Assembly (NCBI GenBank): GCA_049366815.1
Contig: JBMNCO010000007.1
Span: forward strand, 1 to 15,728
DNA length: 15,728 bases
Source: CAYNYM01 sp049366815
GTDB taxonomy: Bacteria; Desulfobacterota; DSM-4660; Desulfatiglandales; HGW-15
Reading direction: 5' to 3'
The notes below the pieces were generated by a model. That model ran no database searches. It was not told where the DNA came from and was given only the letters and a program-made list of their open reading frames with translations. How positions within the stretch are numbered: the first letter of the stretch is position 1; each line of letters starts with the position of its first letter. The position numbers and the translations under genes were made by a program. Of this stretch, positions 7,067-14,357 are shown in pieces.

Positions 7067-7741
7067 CTACTTAACCTGAACGGAGATATAGACAAGTGTC
7101 AGCATCGTGAATACAAAGGCCTGAATCGTTCCAATGAACAGACTGAAAAAACATATCAGAAAAGGGGGAAGAATCAGGCTGTAAATCAAGTGGGAAACGA
7201 CCAGTATAATGATGGCACCACCCAGGATGTTGCCGTAGAGACGAAATGAGATGGAGACAACCTTGGCCAGTTCGCCAATGATGTTCAGAGGCGCCATGAA
7301 AAAAATGGGTTCGCAATACTCTTTCAGATATTTTTTGAAGCCCTTTGCCTTTATCCCGGCGTGATGAGCAAGAATAAACCCCAGGATCCCCAGACCGAGA
7401 GGCGTATTGAGATCCTTGGTCGGCTCCGAAAGCTTTGGAATGATCCCGAGCCAGTTGCTGAGTAAAAGAAACATGAAAAGACTGCAGATAAGTGGGAAAT
7501 ACCTCTTAGCCAAATTTTCGTCCAGGGCATCGACTGTCAGCTCTTTAAAAATACTGACAAACAATTCAGCAACCACCTGGAAAGGATTGGGCAATAGATC
7601 CACACTCTTTACGGCGAGAAAACCGAAGACAATCAGCCCGGCCATGACAATCCATGTCATGATGATTGTCTCGACATTGAAAACGAGCTTAAATCCAAAC
7701 AGACTGATAACGAATTGGGGTATTTGGGTCAGGTCTTCCAT
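7067..7741 (-). CDS. atpB: F0F1 ATP synthase subunit a
   Basis: Membrane stator subunit that forms the ion half-channels against the c ring. It has 224 residues with several strongly hydrophobic segments. The essential arginine is present as R167 in SISFRLYGNILGG, preceded by E157 in LNIIGELAK; the last helix has GTIQAFVFTMLTLVYIS with Q207. The PTKDLNTPLGL block (107-117) is the usual family turn. Sequence type (short N-terminus, ending near SVQVK) is like that of deltaproteobacterial and Na+-type enzymes. It follows atpI by 69 bp and is followed after 2 bp by the fused c gene. AGGATAG lies upstream of the ATG. The full set of catalytic residues suggests a working stator, so the odd c subunit is not part of a decayed operon. 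Confidence 0.95.
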   Translation of the reverse strand: MEDLTQIPQFVISLFGFKLVFNVETIIMTWIVMAGLIVFGFLAVKSVDLLPNPFQVVAELFVSIFKELTVDALDENLAKRYFPLICSLFMFLLLSNWLGIIPKLSEPTKDLNTPLGLGILGFILAHHAGIKAKGFKKYLKEYCEPIFFMAPLNIIGELAKVVSISFRLYGNILGGAIIILVVSHLIYSLILPPFLICFFSLFIGTIQAFVFTMLTLVYISVQVK

Positions 7742-7810
7742 CTTTTGAATCTATCCTAACTGTAATCGAATCGGAAACGGTCACGCGAGAATGCCCGGCC
7801 TTTTCTTGCC

Positions 7811-8200
7811 CTATCGGCGCGTAAAAAAAGGCTCCAGAACCACAAATTTAAATATTGTCACAATCTGGACGGCGAAAATACCGATAACTGTCGCTGTGAG
7901 GTCGATAGCGTTCAATTTCACCGCCAAGATCACTGGAAGAGCTAGGATAAAATATCTGGATAAAATGGAGGCCAGACTTATGAATCTGGCCTTTGTGCGG
8001 GACTGCCCCAGTGTCAATGGGGTGAATCTTCCCAGAAGAAGAAAATTCAGAATGCTGAAGCAAGTGCCCAGCAAGATGCCTTTTGCAATATTCTTCTCGC
8101 TGAGAATCAACAAGACAACCGCAAGCACAAGGGCGGAAGACATTGCCCAAAAGCATATTCTTTTCTGGAACAGGCCGACTTCATCAGTTTGTTTATTCAT
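7811..8200 (-). CDS. atpI: ATP synthase subunit I (AtpI/UncI family)
   Basis: A 129-residue membrane protein with four predicted helices (about 17-35, 40-57, 79-95 and 101-124) and the loop FLLLGRFTPLTLGQS typical of the AtpI family (ATP synthase I chain). Family members help assemble the c ring; UncI was shown to matter for the Na+-type Propionigenium modestum ring. Its start overlaps the stop of the upstream atpZ-like gene as ATGA, and it precedes atpB. A ring-assembly factor is of special interest here because two very different c subunits are encoded downstream. Function is from family and context. Confidence 0.85.
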   Translation of the reverse strand: MNKQTDEVGLFQKRICFWAMSSALVLAVVLLILSEKNIAKGILLGTCFSILNFLLLGRFTPLTLGQSRTKARFISLASILSRYFILALPVILAVKLNAIDLTATVIGIFAVQIVTIFKFVVLEPFFTRR

Positions 8201-8406
8201 TTTCGGGTCTTTTCTTCTTTGTCATCTTCGATCATTTCCATTATCTGCCTGTAAGCCGTGTAGCCCCCTCCGGCAATGCCCAATAGAATAAAGATCGTAA
8301 TGAAAACACCCTTTGTGTTGAGCCACTTGTCCAGGTAGTAGCCGATTGCGAAACAGAACAGGATCGACCCTGCAACGGTCAGGCCAACTTGCATGACCAG
8401 GTGCAT
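8197..8406 (-). CDS. AtpZ/AtpI-like small membrane protein, first gene of the F0 operon
   Basis: A 69-residue protein with two helices (about 4-24 and 33-53), the GYYLDKWL turn (22-29) after helix 1, a glycine-rich LLGIAGGGYTAYRQI block and a charged tail. This fits the AtpZ (ATPase gene 1) family that heads many atp operons; AtpZ with AtpI has been linked to divalent cation handling and assembly. The start is ATG 8404-8406, with a rather distant AGGAAG about 12 bases upstream. The gene overlaps atpI by 4 bp. The promoter at 8517-8545 leaves a leader of about 100 bases. Confidence 0.8.
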   Translation of the reverse strand: MHLVMQVGLTVAGSILFCFAIGYYLDKWLNTKGVFITIFILLGIAGGGYTAYRQIMEMIEDDKEEKTRK

Positions 8407-8837
8407 GTTTTCAAAAGTCTTCCTGTCCTTTTTAAAACTAAACAGAATTTTGATCTCTCAGTTTTTCAAAGAATGGTTAGGATTTAGTCTTCCCTATTAT
8501 TGGTATGTGGCGCTAATCTATATTTCAATACGCCGTGTCTGTCAAGGTAAAATGGACAATATACATGCGATATTTGCGATCCCGATGGTGAGAAGACGGA
8601 TGGACATCATCCTCACTCATATTGCGCCATGTCACGACGGGTATCGCTTGAAGACTCTCTCTTTTCCAACAAAAGAATGGCCACCCGGGATTGTTATCCA
8701 TTCGACTTCAGGGTCTCGCAGTGACAGGTCTTTTTGATTTACAGGATGCCGTTTATCTTTTAATCTCTATACAAATTCCGAAGGTCAAAGGCATTTCACC
8801 TGAAACCCAAACCTCAACAAGACAAAGGAGGTCTTCC
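8407..8837. other. 431-bp divergent intergenic region
   Basis: Space between the divergently oriented F0 operon (left, - strand) and the TIGR04076-like gene (right, + strand). It is AT-rich near the F0 side and holds the strong - strand promoter at 8517-8545. I see no tRNA, riboswitch fold or repeat. ORFs crossing it lack ribosome sites and family resemblance. Confidence 0.6.
8517..8545 (-). promoter_or_regulatory. sigma-70 promoter for the F0 ATP synthase operon
   Basis: On the - strand, a perfect -35 TTGACA (8540-8545) is followed by a 17-bp spacer and -10 TATAGA (8517-8522), one mismatch from consensus. Transcription would start near 8510, about 104 bases before the atpZ-like ATG. Its orientation and place are right for driving the whole F0 operon. 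Confidence 0.7.
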
Positions 8838-9107
8838 ATGGCCCTTCATCCCAAGGACATCAAACCGCTTGTCGCAGAAGTGCTTTCAGTAAAAGGTGGA
8901 TGCAGTGCAGGACACAAGGTGGGAGAGACTTTTCAGCTGAGCTGCTGGGATACCGGCGGGCTTTGCGGTTTTTTTTATCACGACATCTTTCCCAGCCTGA
9001 ACGTGATGCAGTTTGACGGCAAATATCCCTGGGGAGCAGCGGATCAATTGGTTCTTGAGTGTCCTGATCGGGAAAACGCCGTCACCCTCCGCATCCGAAA
9101 GGCCTGA
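8838..9107 (+). CDS. TIGR04076-family small protein
   Basis: An 89-residue protein starting at ATG 8838 with AGGAGG at 8826-8831, six bases away; a longer reading frame upstream to 8691 has no such site. It matches the pattern of the uncharacterised TIGR04076 family: KG-C-x-AGHKVGETF (19-32), GLCGFFYHDIFP (41-52), a KYPW block (62-65) and ECPD (74-77). Cysteines C22, C36, C43 and C75 could bind a metal or cluster, but this is only a suggestion. It is probably a single-gene unit, since the F0 operon diverges on one side and moaC converges on the other. Confidence 0.85.
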   Translation: MALHPKDIKPLVAEVLSVKGGCSAGHKVGETFQLSCWDTGGLCGFFYHDIFPSLNVMQFDGKYPWGAADQLVLECPDRENAVTLRIRKA

Positions 9108-9125
9108 AAATCTCGACAGGCCTTT
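9098..9125. terminator. hairpin terminator between the TIGR04076-like gene and moaC
   Basis: Perfect 9-bp stem AAAGGCCTG (9098-9106) and CAGGCCTTT (9117-9125) with a 10-base loop; the TIGR04076-like stop codon is inside the left arm. Only three T residues end each arm, so it is weaker than a classic terminator, but the symmetric stem at a convergent junction suits use from both sides. Confidence 0.5.
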
Positions 9126-9217
9126 GGGGATGCGACGGCCTTCAAACGGAATGGAGGGGGTCAAGGTGAGTCCTGAATATTTTAGACGACTTTGTCCATC
9201 ACGCGGATTCCCCGGAT

Positions 9218-9655
9218 TTATGGTGTCCCCTTTTCCTTCATGGTCACCCTGATGTCCGTGATTCTGGTGCCGGGGTATTGTCCCCCTTCGTCCTTCTCGA
9301 TATACTTCACCATATCCCAGACCGCATTGAGGGCCGTGGTGACGCCGATCAGGGCCTCCATCTCCACACCCGTCCTGGCCTGGGCCCTTACAAAGCATTT
9401 TGCCTCGATCTGATCTTCCGCCACCTCGAATCCGATGCTCACCGTATCCAAGGGGATCTGATGGCAGTGTGGGATGAGAAGGTGGGTCTGTTTGGCGGCA
9501 TTCATGCCGGCCACTTCGGCCACCAGAAGGGGATCACCCTTCTTGATCCCTCCTGCCTTGATCTCGTTGATCGTATCCCTGGAAAGTATAATCTTCCCGG
9601 CTGCCTCAGCCTGTCGGCGGACAACCGGTTTTTCAGTCACATCGACCATTCCCAT
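9218..9655 (-). CDS. moaC: cyclic pyranopterin monophosphate synthase MoaC
   Basis: Second step of molybdenum cofactor synthesis: forms cyclic pyranopterin monophosphate from the product of MoaA. It has 145 residues, slightly shorter than the usual 155-165. Core motifs are present: MVDVTEKPVVRRQAEA (3-18), KKGDPLLVAEVAGMNAAKQT (38-57) with K39, LIPHCHQIPLD (60-70), RTGVEMEAL (94-102) and WDMVKYIEK (113-121) with D114 and K117. The C-terminus is changed: GGQYPGTRITDIRV replaces the usual GGKSG block. AGGAAGGA lies about 8 bases before the ATG. It is the last gene of the tetrapyrrole/Moco operon, 98 bp after the moaE-like gene. moaA, moaD and moaB are not in the window. Confidence 0.92.
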   Translation of the reverse strand: MGMVDVTEKPVVRRQAEAAGKIILSRDTINEIKAGGIKKGDPLLVAEVAGMNAAKQTHLLIPHCHQIPLDTVSIGFEVAEDQIEAKCFVRAQARTGVEMEALIGVTTALNAVWDMVKYIEKDEGGQYPGTRITDIRVTMKEKGTP

Positions 9656-9753
9656 AATATGTTTCCTTCCTGCTGTTAGCGTTCACCGCAAGGGTCCTGG
9701 TTTTTCCAGGTTTTGAAGCGGATTCAGGACGACACCTTTCGGTGATCTGATTT

Positions 9754-10110
9754 TTACTTGAAAAATTCTTTCTTCTTACTCGATTCAGCCTTGATACGGT
9801 TCACCGCTTCCATAAGCGCCGCAAAGACGTGCTCCCGGATATCGCCCGCTACGGCAACCGCCATAACTTCGTCTCCGATGGACAGATGCCCTTCATTGAT
9901 ATCAACCAAAGCATCTACTATACCAGGCATCTTTTTGATATCAATTAATATATTTTCCAAAGCATCTCGATCGTATACCACTTCGATATCCGTGACCAGA
10001 CGACCGTCTCTGGATGTACCCCGCACCACTCCAAGGTGGCTTGCGATCATCCCGATCCGGTGGGACTCCGGGTGCTGTTTCAGTTGATTAATCATTTTAT
10101 TGATGTCCAT
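9754..10110 (-). CDS. divergent MoaE-like molybdopterin synthase subunit
   Basis: A 118-residue protein starting at ATG 10108-10110, chosen because GGAGAAG ends about 7 bases before it; the frame opens further upstream (10140) inside hemA. It shares the MoaE layout: HLGVVRGTSRDG (25-36), a middle helix, NEGHLSIGDEVMAVAVAGDIR (72-92) and a last helix AALMEAVNRIK (97-107). MoaE normally ends with P-x-W-K-K-E, holding lysines that matter for sulfur transfer to precursor Z. Here the end is KAESSKKKEFFK, lysine-rich but without the tryptophan block. It overlaps the end of hemA by 14 bp and precedes moaC, which supports a Moco role. Whether it is active with a MoaD partner or is a regulatory relative is unknown. 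Confidence 0.75.
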   Translation of the reverse strand: MDINKMINQLKQHPESHRIGMIASHLGVVRGTSRDGRLVTDIEVVYDRDALENILIDIKKMPGIVDALVDINEGHLSIGDEVMAVAVAGDIREHVFAALMEAVNRIKAESSKKKEFFK

Positions 10111-11398
10111 TTTGTTCTTCTCCATTGTTGTCCTGATCAAGCCCGAACAGGTTCCTGGTTACGTCTAAATAGGTATCCCTGCTGGACCTTTCGGCCTTTC
10201 TTTTCAATACCAGAATAGGGTCGTTGATGATCTTCTCAGTTATGGAGACGGTCAGGGTCTCTACGGCCTTTTTTTGAGACGGCGTGAGGCCGTTAAGGGC
10301 CGCAATACTTTTTCTGATCTCTCCCTGCCTGATATTCTCCGCCTTTTCACGAAGTGAAATGATCGTGGGAACCACGGCGAGGGTCTTCACCCACCTTTCA
10401 AACTTGATGACCTCCTCCTGCACGATGCGCTCTGCCTTGACCGCTTCCTGCTGCCTCTGGGTCCTGTTGATGCTGATCACCCCCTTGAGGTCATCGATGT
10501 CATAGACATAGACATTTGCCAGTGAATTAATATTGGGATCCACGTCCCGGGGTACGGCGATGTCGATGAAGAAAACGGGGCGGTTCCGCCTTTTCCTCAG
10601 ACTACTCTTCACCTGATCGTAGCGGATGACGTATTCCGTCGAGGCCGTAGATGCAATCACGATATCCGCCTCAAGGAGCTGGGCATCAATCTCTTCGAGG
10701 GACACCGCCTCTCCCCCCAAGTGCCCGGCGAGCTCCAGGGCCCGCTGAAATGTTCGATTGGCTACGCGAATCGTGCTGATACCCTGTTTCAATAAATGTT
10801 TCGCGGCCAGTTCGGCCATCTCCCCGGCCCCGATCAAGAGAACCTTCCGGTCACGTAATTCATGGAAGATCTTCTTGGCCAGTTCCACGGCGGCATAGCT
10901 GATGGAGACAGCCGCATCTGAGATCCCGGTTTCCGTCCTGACACGTTTGGCCACATGAAAGGCACGGTGCATGAGTCTGTTGAGAATAACGCCTGAAGTC
11001 TTTGCCTGGGTGGCCTGATAATAGGCGTTCTTGATCTGCCCGAGAATCTGGGGTTCACCCAGGACCATTGAATCCAGACTGGAAGCCACTCGAAACACAT
11101 GTTTTACCGCATCCATGTCCTCATAGTCATAGAGGATATGCGGGAATTCATTTTCAGGGATACCCCCCAAACCCGCCAAGAGAGACACCATGGAACGTTT
11201 TGCAAGCTCGGGAGTTTCTGTAACGCAAAGGGTCTCCACCCGGTTGCAGGTTGAAAGAAAGAGGCCTTCTCTGATGCAGGAAATGCCCCGCATAAAATCA
11301 AGGGCCTTTCTTGGGTTGTCCACCTCCCTTGCAAGACACTCCCGCACCTCGACAGGGGCCGTCTCATGGTTGATACCGATGTTGACGATCTTGATCAT
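10097..11398 (-). CDS. hemA: glutamyl-tRNA reductase HemA
   Basis: First committed step of C5 tetrapyrrole synthesis: reduces glutamyl-tRNA to glutamate-1-semialdehyde using NADPH. It has 433 residues, a normal size. The N-terminal catalytic domain has GINHETAPVEVRE (8-20) and STCNRVE with nucleophile C51. SLDSMVLGEPQILGQIK (107-123) precedes the NADPH domain VLLIGAGEMAELAAKHL (186-202) with ANRTFQRA, and the C-terminal dimerisation helices run from about 310. The start overlaps the ccsA stop as ATGA. An unusual GGGGGG abuts the ATG and a second G6 run lies about 10 bases further upstream, so the ribosome site is unconventional and coupling to ccsA is likely. It supplies precursors for siroheme, heme and corrinoids. 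Confidence 0.97.
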   Translation of the reverse strand: MIKIVNIGINHETAPVEVRECLAREVDNPRKALDFMRGISCIREGLFLSTCNRVETLCVTETPELAKRSMVSLLAGLGGIPENEFPHILYDYEDMDAVKHVFRVASSLDSMVLGEPQILGQIKNAYYQATQAKTSGVILNRLMHRAFHVAKRVRTETGISDAAVSISYAAVELAKKIFHELRDRKVLLIGAGEMAELAAKHLLKQGISTIRVANRTFQRALELAGHLGGEAVSLEEIDAQLLEADIVIASTASTEYVIRYDQVKSSLRKRRNRPVFFIDIAVPRDVDPNINSLANVYVYDIDDLKGVISINRTQRQQEAVKAERIVQEEVIKFERWVKTLAVVPTIISLREKAENIRQGEIRKSIAALNGLTPSQKKAVETLTVSITEKIINDPILVLKRKAERSSRDTYLDVTRNLFGLDQDNNGEEQNGHQ

Positions 11399-12237
11399 CC
11401 CCCCGTCATGCCCCCCAGATTCCTGAAGCTATGATAACTGCTCAGCCAGAGACTGGCGCCGATAAAAGTAAAGACCAAGACCGCAAAGCCGATAATAGAC
11501 ATCACGGCCGCCCTGCGTCCTCTCCAGCCGACGGCCAGTCTTTCGTGTAAAAGAGTCGCATAGATCAACCACGTGATCAAAGACCAGACCTCTTTCGGAT
11601 CCCAGCGCCAGTAACTGCCCATGGCATAGTAGGCATAAATGGATCCGGTAATCATGCCGATCGTCAACAGTGGAAAACCATTGATAAGAGAATAATGGTT
11701 GATGGAATCAAGAGTCTCGAGAGAAGGCAACATCCGGTAGAAGGCCCCAAATCTCTTATTTTTAATCTGGCTTTCCTGAATCAAATACATGATTGAGGCC
11801 ATAAAGGCGATCGCAAAGATGCCGTTTCCCATGAAACTCGTTCCCACATGTATGGTCAACCACAGGCTCCTGAACATGGGCTTGACCGTCACATCCGCAA
11901 CGGGCATGGCCGAAGAGATAATCATAAGGCAGGCCGCCAGTGGGGCCACGAAGGAACCCAGAACCATCAGCCTAAACTTCAATTGGAAAAGCAGGTAAGC
12001 GCCCAGGATAGTCCACGCGAAAAAGGTCAGGGCCGCCTTGAGGGTCAGGGCCGGCGCCGCTCCGAGATCATAGTAGCGCAGCGCCAGGAAAAACGTGAGG
12101 ATAGCGAAACCGACAAAGAGTACCCGATAGGACCAACGATACACCCTCTTGTCTTGCTTGAAGATAAAGGCGATAAACCCGCCGGTGGCCAGGAGTACCA
12201 GCAAAAGGGCCAATCTATAGAGGTGCAAGGCCGTCAT
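11395..12237 (-). CDS. CcsA/HemX-type cytochrome c assembly membrane protein
   Basis: A 280-residue membrane protein with about eight helices. The tryptophan-rich heme-handling loop is GSYWRWDPKEVWSLITW (207-223), flanked by histidines H130 (TIHVGTSF) and H231 (LLHERLAVGW) that in CcsA-type proteins bind heme for delivery to apocytochromes c. Proteins of this type next to hemA are often named HemX; the two cannot be told apart by sequence alone. I start at ATG 12237 because GAGG is 9 bases before it, while the ATG at 12246 directly abuts that site. The gene overlaps hemA by 4 bp. No CcsB/ResB partner is seen in the window, although system II cytochrome c maturation would need one. Confidence 0.88.
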   Translation of the reverse strand: MTALHLYRLALLLVLLATGGFIAFIFKQDKRVYRWSYRVLFVGFAILTFFLALRYYDLGAAPALTLKAALTFFAWTILGAYLLFQLKFRLMVLGSFVAPLAACLMIISSAMPVADVTVKPMFRSLWLTIHVGTSFMGNGIFAIAFMASIMYLIQESQIKNKRFGAFYRMLPSLETLDSINHYSLINGFPLLTIGMITGSIYAYYAMGSYWRWDPKEVWSLITWLIYATLLHERLAVGWRGRRAAVMSIIGFAVLVFTFIGASLWLSSYHSFRNLGGMTGG

Positions 12238-12279
12238 TCTATTCATCCTCGTGAATAGTCATTCCCACAAGCACGATTT

Positions 12280-12984
12280 TCACGTTTCAATCGTCTTTCT
12301 ATCCATGCCGGGGCGTTCCTGGAGGCTCAACCCTCGGATATCCTCACCGCTGTAACGGCTGCCCAGAATACCGTTCACAATGGAGGCCCCTCTTCCCCAG
12401 TCACCCTTTGCTAAGGCCTCGATAAGAGGCGAGTGGACAAGTTCATAAAAGATCTTCTTGTTTTCTGCGCCTGAAAGGCAACGGGCCAGGACGGTCTTTC
12501 TGAGTTGACCCAATAAATTCAAAAGCTCTGCGTATTCAAAACCAAAGGCATTTTCCAGGTCTTCCCGCACCTTCCTTGCCAGGGCGGGACTCCTCCCGGA
12601 CGTGGAGACGGCTATCTGAAGATTCCCTCTTCGGAGGATGGAAGGAACAATAAAGTTGCAATCCGCGGGCTGGTCCACGGCATTAATGAGAAGACCTCGG
12701 GACCTGGCCGCCACGCTGATCTCCTGGTTCATTCGGGCATCATCGGTTGCAGCAATCACCAGGAACACATCGTTCAGATGCGTCTCAATAAACTCAGATC
12801 CCAGATATCTGACCCTCCCCCCATCTGCATACTCGCGGAGCGTGTCGTTCAGTTCCTTGGCGATGACATGAACCCTCGCACCGTATTCCAAAAGGGTGTC
12901 GATCTTTCGCCGGGCAACCTTCCCTCCCCCGACCACCAGCGCTTTCTTCCCTTTGAGATCCAACAGAATGGGATAATACGTCAT
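12280..12984 (-). CDS. precorrin-2 dehydrogenase / sirohydrochlorin ferrochelatase family protein
   Basis: Oxidises precorrin-2 to sirohydrochlorin using NAD+, and in some members also inserts iron to make siroheme (SirC, Met8, CysG N-terminal domain). It has 234 residues. The Rossmann start is KKALVVGGGKVARRK (13-27); NAVDQPADCNFIVPSI (101-116) has the conserved aspartate D104 and STSGRSPALA (127-136) is the family phosphate/active-site loop, followed by a helical C-terminal domain. No methyltransferase domain is attached, so precorrin-2 must come from a separate enzyme. With hemA in the same operon, it points to siroheme for sulfite reductase and, in sulfate reducers, to heme through the siroheme-dependent route. 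Whether it also chelates iron is not decidable here. Confidence 0.93.
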   Translation of the reverse strand: MTYYPILLDLKGKKALVVGGGKVARRKIDTLLEYGARVHVIAKELNDTLREYADGGRVRYLGSEFIETHLNDVFLVIAATDDARMNQEISVAARSRGLLINAVDQPADCNFIVPSILRRGNLQIAVSTSGRSPALARKVREDLENAFGFEYAELLNLLGQLRKTVLARCLSGAENKKIFYELVHSPLIEALAKGDWGRGASIVNGILGSRYSGEDIRGLSLQERPGMDRKTIET

Positions 12985-13001
12985 GATAAGCCAAACCCCA
13001 A

Positions 13002-14159
13002 CTAGATGTACTGGTCCACCATATCCCGAATAAAGTCTTCCACCGCTTCTTCCCCGCCCTTTGACATGATTTGCCGCATAAGCCCTTCTATCTTTGCGTA
13101 GGTTGCAGGATCCCGGCCCAAATCATCAGTGGATCGGTATGCGCCCCCCCTTCTTCCCAGGCGATATATTAGACGTTCCCGGTCCGGCATCTCCTGATAT
13201 CTCCGTATGACCTGCAGCATCCCCGGCTTGTCCTCGGGGAGCGTCCCGGTGACCTCCTCCAGCAGATTCATGATATGATCGCTTGTCACCGTACTCGTGA
13301 TACCCTCCAGATTCTCGATAAAAACGCGGAGTTCCTCCGCGATCATATCATCGCTCTGCATCTTGAATTTTCCCGCTTTCATGTCCTCCCAAAGGGGCAC
13401 CCGGTCCGGTACACGAAGACTTCGTATGCGGATGAAATGGGGATTGATCCCGTTAAGGACCCGAGCCGTGTCTTCGGCGTGTTCTTTCCAGAGGCCCTGT
13501 CCCCCAAGTCCCGGCATCACATATTCGGAAAGCTCCAGCCCGGCCTGAACCGCCTTTTTGCCCGCTTCTATGTGTTGGGCCGCAGTAACACCCTTTTTCA
13601 TCATTTTCAGGACCACATCACATCCGGATTCCAGGCCCACATGCACCCTGTCCAGCCCGGCCAGCCGAATACTCTCCAGTGCTTCGAGGGATTTTCGGTT
13701 GATCGTCCTGGATCTTGAATAGGTCGTAACCCGGGTGATCTCCGGGAATTTTTTCCTGAGAAATTTGAGGACTTCAACCAGGTCCTCGGTTTTCATGATC
13801 AGGTTGTCTGCATCCTGAAGAAAGCAGGAACCCTTGCCGTAATAAAGCCAGGTCGCCATGCTTCGATAGAAGTCACTGTATTCCGAGTCGCTGAACAGAT
13901 GGCTGATGACCTCGTCATTGACTCTCCCGTTACATCCGAGACGCCAGGATAGGGCCTTTATTTCATCAGCGATGTCCCTTGCAGCCTGAATGTCCGCCTT
14001 GATCTCCTCGACCGTCCTGAGGGAAAATTTTCTTTTTTTATATACCGGACAAAAACGGCACTGATTCCATGGGCAATTTCGTGTCACGCGCAGGAGAAGG
14101 CTCTGTGCTTCGTTCGGCGGCCTGATAGGCCCTTGTTCAAAGTGTAATGATCTGTCCAT
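13002..14159 (-). CDS. radical SAM protein with CX4CX2C cluster motif
   Basis: A 385-residue enzyme of the radical SAM superfamily. The N-terminal sequence RVTRNCPWNQCRFCPVYKK carries C29, C34 and C37, spaced CX4CX2C instead of the standard CX3CX2C; the DNA confirms this. Further superfamily features are VTTYSRSRT with a following NRKSLEAL helix, LDRVHVGLESGCDVVLKMM (168-186, the strand-4/GxES region) and YVMPGLGGQG (about 213-222). The start ATG has only a close AGAGG. It opens the tetrapyrrole/Moco operon, 17 bp before the precorrin-2 dehydrogenase, which suggests but does not prove a cofactor-related job. I do not know its substrate. It resembles neither HemN, MoaA nor AhbC/D closely enough to name it. 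Confidence 0.85.
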   Translation of the reverse strand: MDRSLHFEQGPIRPPNEAQSLLLRVTRNCPWNQCRFCPVYKKRKFSLRTVEEIKADIQAARDIADEIKALSWRLGCNGRVNDEVISHLFSDSEYSDFYRSMATWLYYGKGSCFLQDADNLIMKTEDLVEVLKFLRKKFPEITRVTTYSRSRTINRKSLEALESIRLAGLDRVHVGLESGCDVVLKMMKKGVTAAQHIEAGKKAVQAGLELSEYVMPGLGGQGLWKEHAEDTARVLNGINPHFIRIRSLRVPDRVPLWEDMKAGKFKMQSDDMIAEELRVFIENLEGITSTVTSDHIMNLLEEVTGTLPEDKPGMLQVIRRYQEMPDRERLIYRLGRRGGAYRSTDDLGRDPATYAKIEGLMRQIMSKGGEEAVEDFIRDMVDQYI

Positions 14160-14357
14160 AACCTCTAGTCTCTTTTCAAGTATACCATCATGGAAAATAT
14201 ATCATTTCGACGGAAAATCAAGCATTTCTCTTCAAATAACGACCCGTTGGATCCCATGAGTTTTATTCCGGAGACCTGCTCTTTTTCTTGGTACAGAAGC
14301 ATTCATTTACACGATCAATCAAATTGGGCAAAACGACAGGCCATAAGCGGTAGGGGT

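Noticed and set aside
8393..8737. 114-residue + strand frame across the F0 upstream region
   Set aside because: No ribosome site, no recognisable motif, overlaps the promoter and the start of the atpZ-like gene on the other strand.
8691..8837. N-terminal extension of the TIGR04076-like protein
   Set aside because: The AGGAGG-supported ATG at 8838 begins the family-conserved region; the upstream part has no ribosome site.
9690..9715. CCTGG-TTTTT-CCAGG hairpin between the moaE-like gene and moaC as a terminator
   Set aside because: The T tract is on the + strand, but both flanking genes are on the - strand; the stem is only 5 bp.
14179..14184. TATACT on the - strand before the radical SAM gene as a -10 element
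   Set aside because: No -35 match at 16-18 bp, and the leader would be only about 12 bases.
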